10,506 nt of DNA, from contig JABDBT010000082.1 of NCBI GenBank assembly GCA_013288465.1, forward strand, positions 1 to 10,506. The letters run 5' to 3'. Every line of letters starts with the position of its first letter. The stretch's first letter is position 1. Under the pieces are notes generated by a model. The model made no database searches and was not told the DNA's origin. It was given only the letters and a program-made list of their open reading frames with translations. A program made the position numbers and the translations under genes. Shown here piece by piece: positions 6,791 through 10,506 of this stretch. Source of the DNA: Bacteroidota bacterium (GTDB taxonomy: Bacteria > Bacteroidota > Bacteroidia > Sphingobacteriales > Sphingobacteriaceae).

Positions 6791-9331
6791 ATGAAACAAA
6801 TTTTACTCAATTTTTGCATCATTTTTGCCTTTTCGTCGCTTGCTGTTGCCCAGGGACAAGGTGGCGGCAACAGGGCCAATGCAGGCCCGGCAACATCTAT
6901 TGCTACAGTAACTCAAAACTTCAGGAAACTGGACGGCTTCTTTAATTTTTATGCCGATGAAAAAAACGGCAAGGTTTACCTTGAAATAGACAAATTTGAT
7001 ACCGATTTCCTATACTTTGCCTCACTGGTTGATGGTGTTGGTAACGGCGGCCCCGAACGTGGGCAAGCCGCATCTTTTATTGTGAAATTTGTCAAAGTTG
7101 GCCCAAAGATATTTTTGGTACAACCTAACGATTATTACCGCGCCGTAAATGGCAACCCCGATGAAGTAAAAGATGTAGAAAACGCTTTTGCCAAATCGGT
7201 CATATTTGGCTTTGCCCCGGCAGCTATTGAGGGTGATAAAGCTTTAGTTGATTTTACGCCTTTCCTGCTTCGCGATGGTTTACATATTGGCGATGCTTTG
7301 GGTTCGGGCCGGGGTAACCCGGGCAGCGCGCAGGCAGCAGGCGGGCGTGGCGCCGGCGGTGGCGCGGCAGGCGGTGGCTATCGTATAGATGAGAGCCGCT
7401 CGGCTGTATTTATGCCTAATACCAAAAACTTCCCCAAAAACAGTGAATTTGAAGCTATGCTCACCTTTGCAGGTAGTGGCGGCGGCGGTGGTCGTGGAGG
7501 TCGCGGCGGCGTAGCACCCGACCCGGGATCGGTTACGGTAAACATACACCAGGCATTAATTGAACTGCCCGATAATAATTATAAACCACGCAAGTTTGAT
7601 CCCCGTTCGGGGTTCAATACCTTCCAGTACATGGATTTTGCCACACCGATGACAGAGCCTATTGTAAAGAAATTTATTGAGCGCCACCGTTTAGTTAAAA
7701 AAGACCCTTCGGCCGCGGTAAGCGAACCGGTTGAACCGATAGTATATTATATTGACCGCGGTGCGCAGCCCATTATTAAAAAAGCGCTGATAGAAGGCGG
7801 CTCGTGGTGGAACCAGGCTTTTGAAGCTGCAGGCTTTAAAAACGCTTTCCAGGTAAAAGAACTGCCCGAAGGCGCCGACCCAATGGATATTCGTTATAAT
7901 ATGGTGAACTGGGTTAACCGTTCGGGCAGTCCGCAAAGAGCGTTCTCTTACGGTTCTTCTTACATCGACCCACGTACAGGTGAGATCATTAAGGGCGTGG
8001 TAACTTTGGGTTCCGACCGTCACCGGGAAGATTATTTGATAGCCGAAGGCTTATTACAACCTTATGAAGATGGCAAACCGGTATCCAAACAAATGGAAGA
8101 AATGGCGCTGGCCCGTATCAGGCAGTTATCGGCACACGAAATTGGCCATACCCTTGGATTAACGCATAATTTCGCAGCAAGCCCTAAAGAACGCGCATCG
8201 GTAATGGATTATCCTTACCCTCGGTTTAGCCTTAAAGCCGATGGCACTATTGATATATCAGACGTTTATGCCAAAGGGATAGGCAGCTGGGATAAACGTA
8301 CCATTATATGGGGCTATTCTGATTTTCCGAAAGGAACGGATGAAGATGCGGCGTTAGATAAAATAATGAAGGAAACGCTGAAACAAGGGTTTAAATATAT
8401 ACCCGATGTTGGCGGCGGTGCCCACCCCATGTCAAACCAATGGGATGATGGCGTAAACCCGGTTGACCAGTTAAATAAACTAATGACCATAAGGAGGCAT
8501 GTACTGGATAAATTTTCTGAAAAAGCAATCCGCCAAAATGCGCCAATGGCTACGTTAGAAGAAGTGCTGGTACCTATGTATCTGTTGCACCGCTACCAGC
8601 TGGAAGCTACTGTTAAATCAATTGGCGGTTTATACTTTACTCATGCCATAAAAAATGACGGGCAGGAACCTACCAAAATGGTTGACCCTGCCGAGCAATG
8701 GCGCGCTTTTGATGCCATGATGAGTACAATTACACCTGATGCTTTGGCTTTGCCAGAAGCCCTGATTGAAAAAATACCTCCGCGCCCGTCAGGCTATCCC
8801 GGCAGTGTGGAAGTTTTTAGCGGTCATACAGGCCCAACGTTCGACCCAATAGCGGCGGCCGAAACCGCAGCAGGCACAACCATCGGCTATATGCTTGATC
8901 CGGCCCGTGCCGCGCGATTGATAGAATACAATGCGCGCGACAGTAAACAACCAGGCTTTTTCGCGATAGTTGATAAAATGCTCGATCAAACCTGGAAAGC
9001 ACCTGTTGTACCCGGCTATAAAGGCGAATTACAGGTATTGGTTAATAACCTAACCCTTAAATACCTGTTGATATTAGCCGCCGATACCCGTACTGCCGAA
9101 AACGTGCGGGGCGAAGCGCTATATGAAATTCATGGGTTAAAGGAATGGATGAACAACAAAATGGCCGGCGCCGAACCCAAACAAAAGGCATCTTTATATT
9201 TCGGCTTATCGCAAATTGAAGAATTTGAAAAAACACCTGATAAGTTCCAACCCGACCCTGCATTAGAAATGCCGCCGGGAGCCCCTATCGGTATGCCAAA
9301 TATGGGCTTTGAGGTTATTAATAATTATTAA
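6791..9331 (+). CDS. Secreted zinc-dependent metalloprotease, DUF5117/DUF4953 type
   Basis: This 846-residue protein begins with a signal peptide (MKQILLNFCIIFAFSSLAVA, likely cleaved after residue 20), so the catalytic part should act in the periplasm or outside the cell. A short N-terminal module (about 38-85, DGFFNFYADEKNGKVYLEI) resembles DUF5118 and is followed by a DUF5117-like region (about 90-300). The catalytic domain carries the metzincin zinc site HEIGHTLGLTH, with ligands His449, His453 and His459 and the catalytic base Glu450. A Met-turn candidate, SVMDY (470-474), follows. DPRTGEI (393-399) upstream of the zinc site is typical of the family, and the C-terminal half resembles DUF4953. 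Two Gly-rich tracts (171-196 and 228-240) interrupt the DUF5117-like region. No type IX secretion C-terminal domain is evident. Domain names are recalled, not searched; the peptidase motif itself is plain. Substrate unknown. Confidence 0.92.
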   Translation: MKQILLNFCIIFAFSSLAVAQGQGGGNRANAGPATSIATVTQNFRKLDGFFNFYADEKNGKVYLEIDKFDTDFLYFASLVDGVGNGGPERGQAASFIVKFVKVGPKIFLVQPNDYYRAVNGNPDEVKDVENAFAKSVIFGFAPAAIEGDKALVDFTPFLLRDGLHIGDALGSGRGNPGSAQAAGGRGAGGGAAGGGYRIDESRSAVFMPNTKNFPKNSEFEAMLTFAGSGGGGGRGGRGGVAPDPGSVTVNIHQALIELPDNNYKPRKFDPRSGFNTFQYMDFATPMTEPIVKKFIERHRLVKKDPSAAVSEPVEPIVYYIDRGAQPIIKKALIEGGSWWNQAFEAAGFKNAFQVKELPEGADPMDIRYNMVNWVNRSGSPQRAFSYGSSYIDPRTGEIIKGVVTLGSDRHREDYLIAEGLLQPYEDGKPVSKQMEEMALARIRQLSAHEIGHTLGLTHNFAASPKERASVMDYPYPRFSLKADGTIDISDVYAKGIGSWDKRTIIWGYSDFPKGTDEDAALDKIMKETLKQGFKYIPDVGGGAHPMSNQWDDGVNPVDQLNKLMTIRRHVLDKFSEKAIRQNAPMATLEEVLVPMYLLHRYQLEATVKSIGGLYFTHAIKNDGQEPTKMVDPAEQWRAFDAMMSTITPDALALPEALIEKIPPRPSGYPGSVEVFSGHTGPTFDPIAAAETAAGTTIGYMLDPARAARLIEYNARDSKQPGFFAIVDKMLDQTWKAPVVPGYKGELQVLVNNLTLKYLLILAADTRTAENVRGEALYEIHGLKEWMNNKMAGAEPKQKASLYFGLSQIEEFEKTPDKFQPDPALEMPPGAPIGMPNMGFEVINNY

Positions 9332-9350
9332 AATAGATCTACTTTATATA

Positions 9351-9384
9351 AAGGCGCCTTCCGTTTTACGGAGGGCGCTTTTTT
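9351..9384 (+). terminator. Rho-independent terminator of the metalloprotease gene
   Basis: Twenty bases after the stop codon, GCGCCTTCCG (9354-9363) pairs with CGGAGGGCGC (9369-9378), with a single T/G wobble and a tiny T-rich loop. The flanking AAG/CTT bases extend the stem, and six T follow at 9379-9384. This is a textbook intrinsic terminator on the plus strand. Confidence 0.92.
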
Positions 9385-9398
9385 GTCTGAACTAAAAG

Positions 9399-9555
9399 AC
9401 TGTCTAAAAATTATAAAAAAAACGTCATTGCGAACGAGGAACGAGTGTGGCAATCTCTACACGACAGGCGGCGAACTTTGCAAATTGGAATGTCTTGTGT
9501 AGAGATTGCCACGCTATCGCTCGCAATGACGCTCGGTTAATAACACTTAGACAGT
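9399..9555. mobile_element. Palindromic MITE/REP-like element with terminal inverted repeats
   Basis: The ends are ACTGTCTAA (9399-9407) and its complement TTAGACAGT (9547-9555). Inside, a long inverted repeat runs from CGTCATTGCGA through TGGCAATCTCTACAC at 9423-9462 (40 bp), mirrored at 9497-9531 (35 bp), around a 34-bp centre. Most of the length difference between the arms coincides with a tandem GAACGAG duplication at 9432-9445 in the left arm. There is no transposase gene and no believable ORF inside. No clear target-site duplication is seen: the flanks CTAAAAG and TTCTAAG match only loosely. Palindromes built on CATTGCGA...GCAATCTC recur between genes in many bacteria (recalled, not searched). 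It lies between two convergent genes. Confidence 0.75.
9415..9531 (-). terminator. Possible terminator of the sigma-factor gene formed by the palindromic element
   Basis: Read on the minus strand, the sigma-factor stop at 9565-9567 is followed by the inner inverted repeat (9531-9423), which would fold into a long stem of roughly 33-35 paired positions. This is immediately followed by eight T, the complement of A8 at 9415-9422. A stem followed by a U-run is what intrinsic termination needs, but the arms are unusually long and the loop is 34 bases, so efficiency cannot be judged by eye. Confidence 0.45.
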
Positions 9556-9564
9556 TTCTAAGAT

Positions 9565-10506
9565 TTAAGGCGCAACAACCTTCAAATTCTCCAAATCCTT
9601 CATTATCTGCTTTTTTTCGGAAGCGGTTTTAGTTAATTTCAAAGCTGATTGCAGGTGAGCTATAGCTTTTTGCTTGTCTGTATTTTTATATAAATGCCCT
9701 AACAGTATATGATATAAATGATTGTTGGTTAGTTGCAGTTTTTCCGCTTCAACAATAGCACCGGCGGTTCCCATTACTTTTGAAAGCGCAAAAGTGCGGT
9801 TCAATGCCGCCATAGGCGAATATTCAATCATCAACAACCGGTTATATAATTGCAATATATTGTCCCATTTTTTCGGGCTATCTTCCTTTTTGGTATGCCA
9901 ATAGGCGATGGTTGCTTCAAAATGGTATTTAGTGAGATCGGCCCCCTTTGATGCCATATTTAAATAATACAGCCCCTTTTTTATGAGCTCCTTATTCCAT
10001 AGCCCGGTATCCTGTTCATCATAGCGTATCATTTCGCCATTTTTATCAACGCGGGCCTCAAAACGCGAGGTGTGGAAACACATCAGCGAAAGCAGCGCAT
10101 TTACTTCCGGCAGGTTAAACAATTCGCTTTCAGCTAATAAATAGTTAAGGCGCATAGCTTCCAGGCAAAGCTCTTTACGTAAGGTCATGTCACTGCTGGT
10201 TGAATAATAACCTTCGTTAAATAACAAGTACAATGTTTTTAAAACGCTGGCAAGCCTGCTGCTAATATTCTTAATTTCGGGAAATTCTATCTTTACTTTT
10301 TCTTCCCTCAATTTCTCTTTTGCCCTAAACAAGCGTTTATTAATGGTTTCTTTATTTGATAAAAATGCATCGGCTATTTCGTCAATACCAAATCCGCAAA
10401 GGATACGAAGCGCTAACCCTATCTGGGCCTCGGGCGGTAAAGCCGGATGACAAACAGCAAACAGCATTTGCAACTGACTGTCATTGATATTTTTAGCAGA
10501 AAGATC
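9565..10506 (-). CDS. ECF sigma factor with C-terminal TPR-like extension, ECF42/COG4941 type (5' end missing)
   Basis: The minus-strand frame is open to the right edge, so neither the TTG at 10473 nor the ATG at 10467 need be the start. The visible 313 residues begin DLSAKNINDSQLQMLFAVCH, within or just before sigma region 4, so region 2 lies outside the window. The region 4.2 helix-turn-helix spans about 30-67 (GIDEIADAFLSNKETINKRLF). The long extension has motifs I recognise from the TPR-bearing ECF42 group: YLLFNEGYYSTSSD (93-106), QDTGLWNKELI near 166-176, and WDNILQLYNRLL followed by SPMAALNRTFALSK (about 214-243). A TPR-like helical pair lies near 262-301. In this group the extension, not a classical anti-sigma factor, is thought to affect activity, and YCII/DGPF-domain genes are frequent neighbours (family knowledge). 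None is in view, since the gene's upstream side lies beyond the edge. It converges on the metalloprotease gene. Confidence 0.9.
   Translation of the reverse strand, partial: DLSAKNINDSQLQMLFAVCHPALPPEAQIGLALRILCGFGIDEIADAFLSNKETINKRLFRAKEKLREEKVKIEFPEIKNISSRLASVLKTLYLLFNEGYYSTSSDMTLRKELCLEAMRLNYLLAESELFNLPEVNALLSLMCFHTSRFEARVDKNGEMIRYDEQDTGLWNKELIKKGLYYLNMASKGADLTKYHFEATIAYWHTKKEDSPKKWDNILQLYNRLLMIEYSPMAALNRTFALSKVMGTAGAIVEAEKLQLTNNHLYHILLGHLYKNTDKQKAIAHLQSALKLTKTASEKKQIMKDLENLKVVAP

Noticed and set aside
7280..7549. Antisense open frame of about 90 codons opposite the Gly-rich part of the metalloprotease
   Set aside because: It exists because GGN-rich codons on the plus strand give few stops in reverse. 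The translation is low-complexity Ala/Thr-rich, and there is no start context.
9392..9562. Target-site duplication around the palindromic element
   Set aside because: The flanks CTAAAAG and TTCTAAG share only a loose CTAA..G resemblance and do not align directly next to both termini.
9447..9632. Short plus-strand open frame running from the palindromic element into the sigma-factor gene
   Set aside because: It is formed by repeat sequence plus the antisense of a real gene; its translation has no recognisable features.

Overview
The window looks like chromosomal DNA of a Bacteroidota bacterium, most likely a member of the Sphingobacteriaceae such as Mucilaginibacter or Pedobacter. The grounds are the 8-TM MacB/FtsX-type permeases starting MFKNYLKIAWRN, moderate G+C, poor Shine-Dalgarno sites, a TAnnTTTG-type -7 promoter element, and a DUF5117/DUF4953-type metalloprotease. 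The genus is an inference from memory of such proteins; no database was searched.

Layout. Positions 2-1834 (+) hold the 3' three quarters of an ABC transporter permease whose beginning lies left of the window. A 132-bp gap follows, with an imperfect palindrome and a 7-bp periodic repeat. A complete paralogous permease occupies 1967-4351 (+). The next gap, 244 bp, holds ATTAG/CTAAT-type repeats in inverted orientation and a candidate promoter. Then come an ABC ATPase of the MacB/LolD type (4596-5273) and, 16 bp later, a TolC-family outer-membrane protein (5290-6615), which look like one operon. A secreted zinc metalloprotease of the metzincin type (6791-9331) follows and ends at a strong intrinsic terminator (9351-9384). 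A 157-bp palindromic MITE/REP-like element (9399-9555) separates it from a convergent, partial gene for an ECF sigma factor with a TPR-like C-terminal extension (9565-10506, minus).

How the genes work together. The ATPase, the two permeases and the TolC protein have the parts expected of a MacB-type (type VII ABC) system: nucleotide-binding subunit, inner-membrane mechanotransmission permease and outer-membrane exit duct. The periplasmic HlyD/MacA-type adaptor such a pump would normally need is not in the window and may lie to the left. No substrate can be read from the sequence. The metalloprotease and the sigma factor probably form separate transcription units.

I found no CRISPR array, tRNA, rRNA, phage gene or transposase. 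The genes are recognisable members of known families. The less ordinary material is between them: the palindromic element, which on the minus strand ends in a T8 run and could terminate the sigma-factor transcript, and two unrelated 7-bp periodic repeats flanking the second permease. I see no clear case for an entirely new multi-gene system here.
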